A DNA stretch of 36,270 nucleotides. It comes from Streptomyces phytophilus (GTDB lineage: Bacteria; Actinomycetota; Actinomycetes; Streptomycetales; Streptomycetaceae). Every line of letters starts with the position of its first letter. Position 1 is the stretch's first letter. Below, one piece after another: positions 1 through 7,633 of this stretch. The notes under the pieces are model-generated. The model did not search any database. It saw only the letters and a program-made list of their open reading frames with translations, and was not told the origin of the DNA. A program made the position numbers and the translations under genes. Location of the stretch: the NCBI RefSeq assembly GCF_013870535.1, contig NZ_JACBXC010000006.1, positions 1 through 36,270 of the forward strand, written 5' to 3'.

Positions 1-802
1 CGCCGGCGACCTGGACGGAGATCCAGCCGTACCGGGCGACGCCCAGTTCGGGGATGGACTCGCGCAGCTCGTCGGCGGAGATGCCGCACCGCGGCGTGGG
101 GCACGGCGCGGTGGCCGGGCCCTGGAGGGTCAGCATGCTGCCCAGCCGCCGGCGCTCGGTGTCGGTGAGCCCCACGATGGCGGGCACGCCGGCGGGCGTG
201 CGCATCGGCACCTCCGCCGGCGTCCCGTCCGCGACGCCCGGGTGCAACGTCACCCGCTGCTCCCAGGTCATGCGCACAACGTCGGGCCCGGCGGGCACGC
301 ACGCGCTGCACACGTCGACCATCAGGTCGTTGGCCACCCACACGCAGCCGCCCTCACACGCCGCCGCTTCGGTGCAGCCGCACAACCGGCACCGCGCCAC
401 GGCGTCGTCGGCGGTGCGGGTGGACTCGCCCCCGGTGGGGGTGTCCTTCCCGGCCTCCGTACGCCACCGGCCGTAGAGCTGGGTGAGGGCCTGGTGGCAG
501 CTACGCGCGTCGGTGAACCCGCACTCGTGCTCCGACAGCAGCCGCTCGACGTCGTCGGCGGCGCCGGCCAGCGCCCCGGCGTACGAGGCGCGGGCAATGC
601 CCGCGGCCTCCTCCGGGTCGGTCAGCCGCTGCTCGTCGGCCAGGATGGTCACCACGGCGGCGACCAGATCGAACGAGGCGTCCCGGTGGTCAAGGAGCTT
701 CTTCCGGACGGGTCCGATCGCGCGGAACGCCACCGGCGGCAGCTCGACCGCGACCGCGGGCCGCATCGTCGCGGGGGGTCGCGGGGTAATGTCGTCAGGC
801 AT
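1..802 (-). CDS. Cys-rich AICE/phage-type hypothetical protein (3' end beyond window)
   Basis: Reading the minus strand from an ATG at 802 gives an open frame of 267 codons with no stop before the window edge, so the C-terminus is missing. Codon third positions are overwhelmingly G or C. A cysteine cluster at residues 138-168 (C138, C141, C143, C149, C153, C165, C168) starts with CRLCGCTE and ends with VCSACV. Such clusters recur in hypothetical proteins of Streptomyces phages and AICEs and look metal-binding. The C-terminal part has a second Cys pair (PCPTPRCG). It is the last visible gene of a minus-strand run behind the excisionase-like gene, 83 bp away. Function is unknown; a DNA- or protein-binding zinc protein is a guess. 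Confidence 0.7.
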   Translation of the reverse strand, partial: MPDDITPRPPATMRPAVAVELPPVAFRAIGPVRKKLLDHRDASFDLVAAVVTILADEQRLTDPEEAAGIARASYAGALAGAADDVERLLSEHECGFTDARSCHQALTQLYGRWRTEAGKDTPTGGESTRTADDAVARCRLCGCTEAAACEGGCVWVANDLMVDVCSACVPAGPDVVRMTWEQRVTLHPGVADGTPAEVPMRTPAGVPAIVGLTDTERRRLGSMLTLQGPATAPCPTPRCGISADELRESIPELGVARYGWISVQVAG

Positions 803-885
803 CGGCCTGCCTTTCGTAGGGAGGTGGGTCGGAGACCGTCCCGGGGTTGGGGAATCGCGGGGCGGTCTCGCCGTGTGTGCGTGGG

Positions 886-1188
886 TCAGCGCTTAGGGCG
901 GCGGTCCGGGGGCGAGCAGTCGCCGGCGACGATCTGCCGGATCTGCGGCGCGTTCCACTTCCAGAACCGGCCGTCGCGGACGGCCGGGATACGGCCGGCG
1001 CGCGCGGCGCGCTTCATCCACTGAGCCGTGCGGCCGACGTACCTGCCTGCCGCCTCGGCGTCGTACAACAGGTCCTCGCGCAGCGGCGGCAGGGCCGTCG
1101 CCTTCCTGGGCCGAGTTGGACGCCTGATGTGCACGCGGGGGTGTGCACGGGGTCGACGCTTCGCCCGGAGTTGGTCGACGTTGCTCAT
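886..1188 (-). CDS. Excisionase-like small DNA-binding protein
   Basis: This 100-aa basic protein has a MerR/excisionase-type winged-helix segment in its second half. A Tyr-Asp-Ala-Glu-Ala-Ala start of helix is followed by YVGRTAQWMKRAARAGRIP and a short RDGRFWKWN wing. Helix-turn-helix proteins of this size beside an AICE integrase normally act as Xis, helping Int excise the element. Its ATG overlaps the stop of the upstream XRE gene by 4 bases (1185-1188), so the two are translationally coupled. The first 30 residues are Arg-rich and probably disordered. The helix-turn-helix class is fairly secure; the excisionase role is inferred from context. Confidence 0.7.
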   Translation of the reverse strand: MSNVDQLRAKRRPRAHPRVHIRRPTRPRKATALPPLREDLLYDAEAAGRYVGRTAQWMKRAARAGRIPAVRDGRFWKWNAPQIRQIVAGDCSPPDRRPKR

Positions 1189-1445
1189 GGCGTGCTCTTG
1201 GAAGCAGCCGCCGAGGTCTTCACCGGCATCCGGCGGGGCTTGATCCCGTCGGTGATGTCGTTGATCTCGCAGTCCAGCAGCTCGGCCGTCTTGCGGTGGA
1301 AGTTGGGGCCTCCGTTGTCGTGGCCCAGTTCGATCTGGCTGACGTAGTTGGGGTGGTATCCGACGGCGTCGGCGAACTCGCGGATCGTGAGCCCTGCCAG
1401 AAGGCGCCGTTCGCGGATCGCCGCCCCGTTGCTCTTGAGCGACAT
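1185..1445 (-). CDS. XRE-family helix-turn-helix regulator (Cro/CI type)
   Basis: This 86-aa protein contains a classic HTH_3 domain at about residues 8-62 (AAIRERRLLAGLTIREFADA, then VGYHPNYVSQIELG). It likely controls its own operon and the divergent XRE gene at 1580 by binding the repeat-rich gap between them, in the manner of a phage or AICE maintenance switch. The ATG at 1445 is taken as the start because it immediately precedes the helix-turn-helix and lies only about 4 bases from the 15-bp inverted repeat arm at 1449. It is coupled to the excisionase-like gene by a 4-base overlap. Confidence 0.8.
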   Translation of the reverse strand: MSLKSNGAAIRERRLLAGLTIREFADAVGYHPNYVSQIELGHDNGGPNFHRKTAELLDCEINDITDGIKPRRMPVKTSAAASKSTP

Positions 1446-1579
1446 GGCAACACCCTGACAGAATCCCTAGTGATTCACAAGCTATTGGTGAGGAATCACT
1501 AGCGATTTCCTAGTATCCCCTGGTCAGAGCCTTGTCAGTGCCTAGCCTTTTCCTAGGTTTTCTGTCAGGGTGTTGACCC
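1446..1579. promoter_or_regulatory. Divergent operator region with nested inverted repeats
   Basis: Two perfect nested inverted repeats are visible between the divergent XRE genes. The outer pair is 15 bp (AACACCCTGACAGAA at 1449-1463 and its exact reverse complement at 1560-1574), with one arm beside each start codon. The inner pair is 10 bp (CTAGTGATTC at 1467-1476 and its reverse complement at 1493-1502). Extra CCTAG boxes occur at 1508-1512, 1541-1545 and 1552-1556. The stretch is AT-richer than its surroundings. This layout fits a repressor/antirepressor switch with paired operators; the assignment of sites to proteins is inference. Confidence 0.7.
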
Positions 1580-2014
1580 GTGACTACACCCGGCGATCCC
1601 CGCGTGGTCGGGCAGGCGCTTCGCGCCCGGCGCGAAGAACTCGACCTGACGCAGGCCAAGCTGGCTGCCCGCATCCCTGCCGAGTCATCGACTGTGAGCC
1701 TCACCGAGCGCGGGAAGACGGTGATTCAGCGTGGGAAGCGGTCGGCCTGGGAGCGTGAACTCAGGCTGAAACCAGGGACAATCAGCCGGGCCTACAACAC
1801 CGGGTCCACCATCGAGGCCATCGAGGCGGACCAGGCCCAGGCCGACCCCGCCATGCCTGACCCGAATGATCGGCGGGAGGTGGCCATGTGGCAGATGGCT
1901 CTCTCTGAAGACGACCGACGAGACATGATCAGGCTCTATCGTCTCGGCCTTGAGCACGAGCGGGAGCAGGGCGGCGAGCGGGAGCAGGGCGGCGAAGGCC
2001 GACGCCTCGCGTAG
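1580..2014 (+). CDS. XRE-family helix-turn-helix regulator
   Basis: This 144-aa protein starts with GTG at 1580 and has an N-terminal XRE domain (QALRARREELDLTQAKLAAR, then VSLTERGK) over about residues 10-60. A second short segment, RELRLKPGTIS-like at about residues 60-70, resembles the following helices. The C-terminal half is acidic and ends in a Glu/Gln/Gly-rich tail with a duplicated HEREQGGEREQGGE unit. No strong Shine-Dalgarno sequence is visible, so translation may be leaderless or weak. It lies 23 bp upstream of the integrase in the same direction. As in other AICEs it may regulate integrase expression, opposing the divergent XRE repressor. Confidence 0.75.
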   Translation: MTTPGDPRVVGQALRARREELDLTQAKLAARIPAESSTVSLTERGKTVIQRGKRSAWERELRLKPGTISRAYNTGSTIEAIEADQAQADPAMPDPNDRREVAMWQMALSEDDRRDMIRLYRLGLEHEREQGGEREQGGEGRRLA

Positions 2015-2037
2015 GGGGGCGGACGAGGGAGGGCGGC

Positions 2038-3387
2038 ATGGCGTACGGGGAGAAGCGCGGCCGCGGTGAGTACCCGTGGCGGTCCCGGTACAGGAGGCCG
2101 GACGGGACGCTGGGCAGTGAGCCCGGGTTCCGTACGCGGAAGGCAGCGGAGGACTGGGGCGAGGACCAGGAGGCCCAGATTCGCGCCGGCACCTGGCGCG
2201 ACCCCGAGCTACAGCGCACACCGTTCGGCGAGTTCGCGCGCAAGTTCATGGCGGCGCGGCAGCGGCGGAGCCGGACCATGGGCACCCGGTGGGACCTGCT
2301 GGAGCAGCACATCCTGCCGAAGTGGGAGCACACGCCGCTGCTCGCGGTCACCTGGTTCGACGTCGACGCCTGGCAGTTGCGGCTCGACGTCGACGACTCC
2401 AAACGGGGCCACGTCGTCAGCCTGATGTCCACGATCATGACGGCGGCCGTCGATGCGCAGTACCTGCTCGTCAACCCTCTGTTCGGCCGGCGCCGCACCG
2501 CCCAGCCGCTCAGCCTGTCCGCCAGCACCCCGCGCAAGAGCGAGGAGGAGAAGGCGCACCGGCCCGAGGAGGTCCTGCGGGTGGCCGAGCGCCTCGGGCC
2601 CGCGTACGGGCTGCGCGTAATCACGACGGCCTGGACCGGGCTCAACATGGGCGAGGGCACGGGCCTGCACCGGGACAACGCGCTGCTCACCCGCCGCCAG
2701 CCGTACGACGGCGGGGTGTTCACCTGCCGGGTGCTGCGCATCGTGCAGGAGGTCTCAGAGGGTGAGCACCGCTCCGAGACCGGGGCCAAGCTGGGCACGC
2801 GGCTGGAGCTGGAGCCGCTCAAGAACGAATACCGAATACGCGACCTGGACCTGCCGCCGTTCCTGGATCGGCTGTGGGCCTACCACCTGGCGGACTGGCC
2901 GCACCCGTGGCCGCTGTCGACGCCGAGCGGGAAGTGGATCCGCCGCAGCAACTGGGGAAGGACCCTGCGGCCGGCCGCCGATGGGGCGCCGGCGCGCGGG
3001 CGGGGCCACGGGGTCCCCGACCGGGAGGCGTGGGAGCCGATAGCGCCGGGCATGACGCTGCGGTCCCTGCGGCACACACACGACACGTGGCAGGACGAGG
3101 TGGGGGTGCGGCCGCCGCTCGCCTACGAACAGGCGGGGCACCGCATGCCGGGGATCAAGGGCGTGTACCAGCACCCCACGGCGCCGATGCGCATCGCCCG
3201 GCTGGAGGCCCTGCAGGAGCTGTACGACCAGGCGATGGCGACGTTGGGGTGGCGCACGATGTGGGGCCGGGTTGACCTGGTGAAACCGGCGCCTCAAGAT
3301 CTGCTCCCATTTCCCTCCCAGTTGATCTCTCTCCGGGCTCGGGACGATCGTCGGCGGTGGCAACGGGGCAGCTCAGAGGTGGGGTGA
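2038..3387 (+). CDS. int: Tyrosine site-specific integrase of an AICE, catalytic Arg I missing
   Basis: This 449-aa phage-type integrase has an AP2-like/SAM-like N-terminal part (about 1-170) and a catalytic domain (about 180-400). A good ribosome site (GGGAGG) precedes the ATG at 2038. Visible catalytic positions are R345 and H348 in the LRHTH box, H368 in GHRMPG and the nucleophile Y377 in GVYQH. At the first catalytic arginine, where the family has TGLR-x-GE, the sequence reads TGLN-MGE (N203), and the usual His of the second box is Arg342. The enzyme could be impaired or use a neighbouring residue. Its end lies 30 bp from the tRNA-Arg 3' fragment, the expected position for Int next to its attachment site. 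Confidence 0.85.
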   Translation: MAYGEKRGRGEYPWRSRYRRPDGTLGSEPGFRTRKAAEDWGEDQEAQIRAGTWRDPELQRTPFGEFARKFMAARQRRSRTMGTRWDLLEQHILPKWEHTPLLAVTWFDVDAWQLRLDVDDSKRGHVVSLMSTIMTAAVDAQYLLVNPLFGRRRTAQPLSLSASTPRKSEEEKAHRPEEVLRVAERLGPAYGLRVITTAWTGLNMGEGTGLHRDNALLTRRQPYDGGVFTCRVLRIVQEVSEGEHRSETGAKLGTRLELEPLKNEYRIRDLDLPPFLDRLWAYHLADWPHPWPLSTPSGKWIRRSNWGRTLRPAADGAPARGRGHGVPDREAWEPIAPGMTLRSLRHTHDTWQDEVGVRPPLAYEQAGHRMPGIKGVYQHPTAPMRIARLEALQELYDQAMATLGWRTMWGRVDLVKPAPQDLLPFPSQLISLRARDDRRRWQRGSSEVG

Positions 3388-3416
3388 CCAGGCCGCGGGT
3401 CTGGTTCGACACCCGC

Positions 3417-3460
3417 TCTCCTAAAGCGGGTGTCGCAGGTTCGAATCCTGCCGGGGGCAC
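3417..3460 (+). other. tRNA-Arg(CCT) 3' half, attachment-site core of the AICE
   Basis: This is the 3' half of a tRNA-Arg gene with anticodon CCT at 3420-3422. It includes the anticodon loop and 3' stem strand, the T arm (GCAGG / TTCGAAT / CCTGC, 3435-3451) and the 3' acceptor strand CGGGGGC with discriminator A (3452-3459). No matching 5' acceptor (GCCCCCG) or D arm exists upstream, where the integrase gene ends at 3387, so it is not a complete tRNA gene. A 3' tRNA fragment right behind an integrase is the usual att copy left by tRNA-targeting AICEs. The intact tRNA should lie to the left of the window. The anticodon stem here extends to a perfect 10-bp hairpin with the sequence upstream (from 3408). 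Confidence 0.8.
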
Positions 3461-3643
3461 AAGATCACACTCCGCGTTTTTGCAGGTCAGGTCCTGCGTT
3501 GGCCGTACCTTTGGAGGTACCGATGGCCCCGTAAGGATTCAGCCACCCTCGGGAGCCGCCCCTCGTCTTCAACGTGCCTGCAGATGGCATAGCCGCAGGT
3601 GAAAGGCCATCCCCAGCGGCCTGGACCCACGTCAGAGGGCTGG

Positions 3644-3669
3644 CGCAGGTTCGAACCATACGGGGGTGC
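3644..3669 (+). other. Degenerate second tRNA-like attachment remnant
   Basis: About 210 bp after the first att copy, 12 bases (CGCAGGTTCGAA) match its T arm exactly, and a GGGGG run follows at nearly the same spacing (one base gap). The T-stem complement is broken (CATAC in place of CCTGC), so it is no functional tRNA. It sits 39 bp before the 3' end of the serine recombinase gene. It may be a decayed duplicate of the att site or the 3' trace of another tRNA-like target. Confidence 0.4.
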
Positions 3670-3708
3670 CGGGAGCAAGCACCTCCGTCACGCTTGCGAT
3701 ACGACCCT

Positions 3709-5772
3709 TCAGGGGATGCCGTATCCCGGCGTCGCGGCGACCGGTTTCCCGCCGCAACCACGCCCGTCCTCGGTCTTTCCTTGGTCAGCCAGCCAGGCCA
3801 GCACCCTGACCATCGGCCGAAGCTGGCGTTGCTGCACCGCTGCGGCGTCGGTCCCGTCCCCTACTGCCGCTTCGCATCGGACGGCGAGACCCACACCCTG
3901 CGTGATCTGGCATGACGCGTCAGCCGTGACCGCGGTTGGAAGGATGATCCTGCATACTGCTTCGCCGGTTCGCGCGTCGTAGCGCACTGTCAGACGCAGG
4001 GCGTCGAAGAGGGACCGGGACAGTTCGTCCGGCAGGCCCGACAGCTGGGCTGAGGTCACGGGAACCTGGCTGAGCGGTACATGAGCTTTCTGCCGATACT
4101 GATCATGGTGGCCTTCCTCGTTCAGCTCGGCGGCAAGCTGCTGCTGGAGGGTGTGCTGCTGCACACGCAACTCGGCATGACGCTCCGCGATCTCATGAAG
4201 GAGGCTCGGATCGGGACGGTCAAGAAGCTCCAGGCCCCGGACCAGACGTCGGCTCCGGGCGGCATGGTCCGCGACGGCCGCCCGCAACGACGCCACTCGC
4301 TGTTGCCGTTCCTGTTGCGGCTGCCCATCGACCACTTCCGCATACTCATCTAGCAGTTGACGCCGTGCCGGGCTGAAGACGTGAGTGCACAGAAAATTTG
4401 CGAGGTGCTCAAGGAGCGCGTCCTCACGCATCCAGATGCTCGGCGGATGCCCTTCGGGCCGGTATTCCGCCTTGGGCGCACAGACGTAGTAGGTGCTCCG
4501 TCTGCTGGGCTTGCCGTGTATACGTCGGCCGCACAGGGCGCAGAAGACGTAGCCGCGCAGCCGGTAGACGCGTTTGGTCTGCGGGTGGCTGTTCGGGCCG
4601 GATGCGCGACGCGAGCCCTGTCGGCGCTCGGCCACCTTCTGTGCCCGCACGAACGTCTCCAGATCCACCAGCGCCGCATGCGCGGGGGTGGGGGACCACA
4701 CCCACTCCTCCACCGAGTTGAGGCGGTTTCGGCCCGCCGCCTTGCGGGCCCGCCGGTTCCACACCATGTGCCCGGTGTACTTCGGGTTCGTCAGCACCTC
4801 CCGGACACTGGAACCGGTCCAGCGCCCCGCAGCCCGCTCAGTGTCCACCGGCGTGGGCGGCGGATTGACCCACAAGTCGCTGTTCAGCTTCTCCGCGATC
4901 TGCCTGTAGCTCAGCTCCTCCGCCACCCGCCAGGCAAAGCACTTGGACACCACGGGCCCCTCCACTGGATGGGACTCCAGCAGCGTCTTCTTCATCCCCT
5001 TGGCCCGGCGTGCCGGCACCGGATGCGCCACTTTCAGGGCGCGGTAGCCGTAGCAGGGCTTGCCCACGTTGTAGCCCTGCTCTGCGTGGGTCTCGAAGCC
5101 CGCCCAGGACTTCTCCAGCAATTCGGTGACGTACCACTCCGCCACTCCCTGTTTCACCCGGCGGACCAACACCTCCGTGGCGTTCCGGCCCCTGCGGCCA
5201 CCTTCGGCGACCCGGATCGGCTCGTCCGCCGCCCACAGCACCACCCCCGCCTGCTCCAGCCGGTGCTCGAACTCTGTGGCGAGATACGTGCGTCTGGCGA
5301 TCCTGTCGATCGACTCACAGATGACGACATCGAACCGCCTATCCGGCCGGTTCGCCTCCCACAGCAGAGCCCCAAGACCACCATCCCGCGGCACCGGGAT
5401 CACCATCCGCTCATGAGCAGACCCACCACCACGGTCGCCGAGAGCCATACGCCCCGACTCCACGTCATAGAAGTGCGCGGTAATGACCGCACCCTCCGGC
5501 AGAACCCGTTGACACACCCGCAGCTGCCTCGGCAACGACAACGTCGGATCCTGCTGATCACACGTCGACGTCCGCCCCACCCACGCCACCAAAGCCACCC
5601 CCGACCCCACGGGCTCATCATGGCTGCGCCGTGGTCCCGCTCTGTCGATACGCCGCGAGGCAGCCCACGCCTGGATCGCCTCCGGACTACCCACCCACCG
5701 CCACCTCCTCACCATCCGACCCCAAGCCCGCCCGCGGGAAATCCTGACTTTCTCGCTGCTCAGGCCTGACAT
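3709..5772 (-). CDS. Large serine recombinase (resolvase/integrase)
   Basis: This 687-aa protein carries a resolvase-type catalytic domain at about residues 58-215. It includes the nucleophile S69 in the GRTST signature followed by LSLPRQ, and the ESIDRIAR arginine motif. A recombinase domain follows at about 224-345 (GYNVGKPCYGYR, then SVREVLTNPKYTG), then a zinc ribbon from about 407 (CALCGRRI ... YYVC) and a long coiled-coil stretch at about 480-590. This is the architecture of phage integrases and ICE recombinases that cut with a 2-bp staggered serine mechanism. The first 57 residues precede the conserved domain and the start could be further in. It probably mobilised a different element from the tyrosine integrase to its left. 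Confidence 0.85.
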   Translation of the reverse strand: MSGLSSEKVRISRGRAWGRMVRRWRWVGSPEAIQAWAASRRIDRAGPRRSHDEPVGSGVALVAWVGRTSTCDQQDPTLSLPRQLRVCQRVLPEGAVITAHFYDVESGRMALGDRGGGSAHERMVIPVPRDGGLGALLWEANRPDRRFDVVICESIDRIARRTYLATEFEHRLEQAGVVLWAADEPIRVAEGGRRGRNATEVLVRRVKQGVAEWYVTELLEKSWAGFETHAEQGYNVGKPCYGYRALKVAHPVPARRAKGMKKTLLESHPVEGPVVSKCFAWRVAEELSYRQIAEKLNSDLWVNPPPTPVDTERAAGRWTGSSVREVLTNPKYTGHMVWNRRARKAAGRNRLNSVEEWVWSPTPAHAALVDLETFVRAQKVAERRQGSRRASGPNSHPQTKRVYRLRGYVFCALCGRRIHGKPSRRSTYYVCAPKAEYRPEGHPPSIWMREDALLEHLANFLCTHVFSPARRQLLDEYAEVVDGQPQQERQQRVASLRAAVADHAARSRRLVRGLELLDRPDPSLLHEIAERHAELRVQQHTLQQQLAAELNEEGHHDQYRQKAHVPLSQVPVTSAQLSGLPDELSRSLFDALRLTVRYDARTGEAVCRIILPTAVTADASCQITQGVGLAVRCEAAVGDGTDAAAVQQRQLRPMVRVLAWLADQGKTEDGRGCGGKPVAATPGYGIP

Positions 5773-5879
5773 GAGTAGTCAGCGCGGCGTGCGGAACGCC
5801 TTGGCAACGAGACCGCCCACACCAAGCACCAACGAGGCACCGGCATCTACCACCCGCTACTGCAACTCTTGGCTACCTG

Positions 5880-6830
5880 ACCCACGAGGAAACCGCCTCA
5901 AGCGAGTGACATTGGCCAGCCGGTCAGCTCCCGCACCCCGGTCAGCTCGGCGACCTGGTAACGTCTCGCCGTCTTCGTAGGTGATCTCGTGCGGCTGTCC
6001 GTCCTGCCGCAGCGCGGTGTTCCACACGCTCTCGGGCAGCAGCGCGATGGCGGCCTCGTCGGCGGCGTGGATGCCCAGCCCGTCACCCACCGCACCCAGC
6101 GCCGCCTGGTGGAAAGCTGCTGCAGACGCTCCAGCAGACCGTGGCTGAAGGCCGCGCCGTCGATCCGGACCAGCAGCTTCGACCAGGCAGGCAGCGGCAG
6201 TTGGGCCAGCGCCAGGCGCAGCACACTCTTGTGGTCGGCGACATCGTTGGCGGCGGCGTTGCCCGGCCGCAGCAGCAGCGCCACGCACTCGGCCGTGTTG
6301 GCCACCCACGCGCCCAGCGGATGGTGCCCGAACGACCCCCTGAACGTGCCGGCCGCGCCTTCCTTCCTGCTGGTGCAGGTCACGAGGGTGGCGTCCAGGT
6401 CCAGCACATACCAGCCGCGCAGGATCCGCCCACACACGCTGATCCAAGAGAAGCCGCCGGGACGCAGCCGCAGCCGCATCCACACCCCGCGGCGTATCAC
6501 CGCGCGCACCCGCTGCACCCGGGCCGCGACCGGTGTCGATCGCTTCCAGGGTGCGGCGCAGGGTGCTGTCCGAGACCGGCAGCGGAAACAGGCGCCGCCA
6601 GTGCTGCTAGATACGCTCGGCCTCCAGCACCGTCCGGGCGCCGAGCACGATCGCGCAGGCCAGTTGCACCAGGGCCACGCCCCGATCCCGCCAGCCCGGT
6701 CCCACCCCTTGCCGCAGTGCGGCAGTCAGCGCCGCCGTCAGCCCCACCCGGTCGGCGACCTTCCGCAACAGCACGACCCCTGCGTGGCCGACGAGGTTCT
6801 TATCGTCGGCACGCACGACGAGCCGCTGGT
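5880..6830 (-). pseudogene. Decayed IS1380-family transposase
   Basis: Minus-strand pieces of a DDE transposase lie in successive frames. An N-terminal piece at 6607-6816 (VLLRKVADRVGLTAAL ... ARTVLEAERI) ends at an in-frame TAG. The same frame continues to about 6525 (HWRRLFPLPVSDSTLRRTLE). A shift leads to 6518-6130 with the hallmark DLDATLV ... GTFRGSFGHHPLGAW ... LLLRPGNA and LLVRIDGAAFSHGLLERL. A further shift gives VGDGLGIHAADEAAI, and another returns to VAELTGVRELTGWP before a stop at 5898. The last third of a normal IS1380 transposase is absent. With one stop, about three frameshifts and a 3' truncation, it cannot be functional. Confidence 0.85.
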
Positions 6831-7191
6831 CCTACCCACTGCCCTTCACCCTCAGGGTGTGCCCCTCACTCAGCGACGTTCTTGATCTCAGCAATCCAGA
6901 TCATCGCAGGTGGAGGGCACCCCTCTGCTGTCGGGGAGTCACATCCGGGCTATGGCAAGGGTGTAGCTGAATTCACAAGGTCAATGCGTGGTGTCGTGCA
7001 GGCTGACGTCTCGTGATCCCTGCGGTATGCCAGATGGTGAGGTACGCGCAAGGATGTCGGCGGGCTGATGACGCGAGGTTCCATCCATCCACGCCGCAGC
7101 CACTCAAGTGACCTGCAGGACTGAAGGGGTTGACGATGCCTAGCGGGTCGTGGCAGCCTTGCTTCCGCAGGATGCCACTTGTGGCTCCTTA
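6831..7191. other. Gene-free stretch between IS remnant and membrane protein gene
   Basis: Open frames here are short or are shadows of the IS remnant and show no codon bias. No terminal inverted repeats of the IS could be identified with confidence. A 6-bp dyad (GTGGCA at 7150-7155 with TGCCAC at about 7173-7178) precedes the terminator-like hairpin at 7192. It reads as remnant DNA plus the leader of the next gene. Confidence 0.4.
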
Positions 7192-7226
7192 AGCCCTCCT
7201 TCTCTTGAGAAGTGGGGCTCTTTTTT
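7192..7226 (+). terminator. Rho-independent terminator-like hairpin
   Basis: The stem pairs AGCCCT with GGGGCT and CTTCTC with GAGAAG around a TT loop, interrupted by one C/T mismatch, and is followed by six T residues (7221-7226). T-tailed hairpins stand out in such GC-rich DNA. It lies 57 bp before the ATG of the membrane protein gene. It could insulate that gene from upstream transcription or act as an attenuator. Confidence 0.6.
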
Positions 7227-7282
7227 GGCCCACACGGCCCTCGGTCACCCGGGGGCCTTCTGCATTTCTGGAGGCTCCCGCC

Positions 7283-7633
7283 ATGTCCGCTCCCACCCTT
7301 GGCACCGTGCTCGGCATGCCGATCTCGTTGGCCTTGTGCGCGGTCGCTGTGCTGACGGCCGTCCTGTTGGTGGTCGCGGCCGTGGCCTGGGCCGTCCTGC
7401 GCCGAACTCCAGCCGCTGACCTACCTATCGCGTTGCTGGGACTGGCGCACATCATCTCCGCCTTGAGCGGCCTACTGCCGTGGGGGCGACCAGCGCAGCC
7501 TCCAGCGCTGCCCCAGGTGCCCGCCCCCGACCCACCGGAGCCAGAGGCGCCGAGCTTAGTGATGTTGGTCCGCGCTCAGGCTGAGGACCCACAACGGCTG
7601 CGCGGCGGGACCCGCGACGTGCGAGATCACTGA
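7283..7633 (+). CDS. Small two-helix membrane protein, unknown function
   Basis: The ATG at 7283 is preferred to upstream starts because it has a strong ribosome site (GGAGG at 7270-7274) and opens directly into the hydrophobic part. The 116-aa product has a strong transmembrane helix at about residues 12-39 (ISLALCAVAVLTAVLLVVAA core). A second weaker one at about 48-65 (ALLGLAHIISALSGLL) is followed by a Pro/Ala/Glu-rich tail (QVPAPDPPEPEAPS). Small proteins of this type occur on Streptomyces plasmids and AICEs near transfer genes. It stands alone, about 255 bp before dpdE. No function can be assigned. Confidence 0.6.
   Translation: MSAPTLGTVLGMPISLALCAVAVLTAVLLVVAAVAWAVLRRTPAADLPIALLGLAHIISALSGLLPWGRPAQPPALPQVPAPDPPEPEAPSLVMLVRAQAEDPQRLRGGTRDVRDH

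Noticed and set aside
1929..2822. 297-codon minus-strand open frame opposite the integrase
   Set aside because: Ser/Arg-rich composition typical of antisense frames; the + strand carries the integrase motifs.
3385..3460. Complete tRNA-Arg(CCT) gene
   Set aside because: Only the 3' half fits. The expected 5' acceptor strand GCCCCCG and D arm are absent and the integrase stop occupies that position.
4357..5769. 470-codon + strand open frame opposite the serine recombinase
   Set aside because: Its translation is Pro/His/Arg/Leu-rich low complexity with no motif, while the minus strand encodes a full recombinase with catalytic Ser and zinc ribbon. It is an antisense shadow of GC-biased codons.
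6141..7016. 291-codon + strand open frame over the IS remnant
   Set aside because: Composition is Ala/Pro/Arg-rich without motifs, and the minus strand shows clear IS1380 homology.
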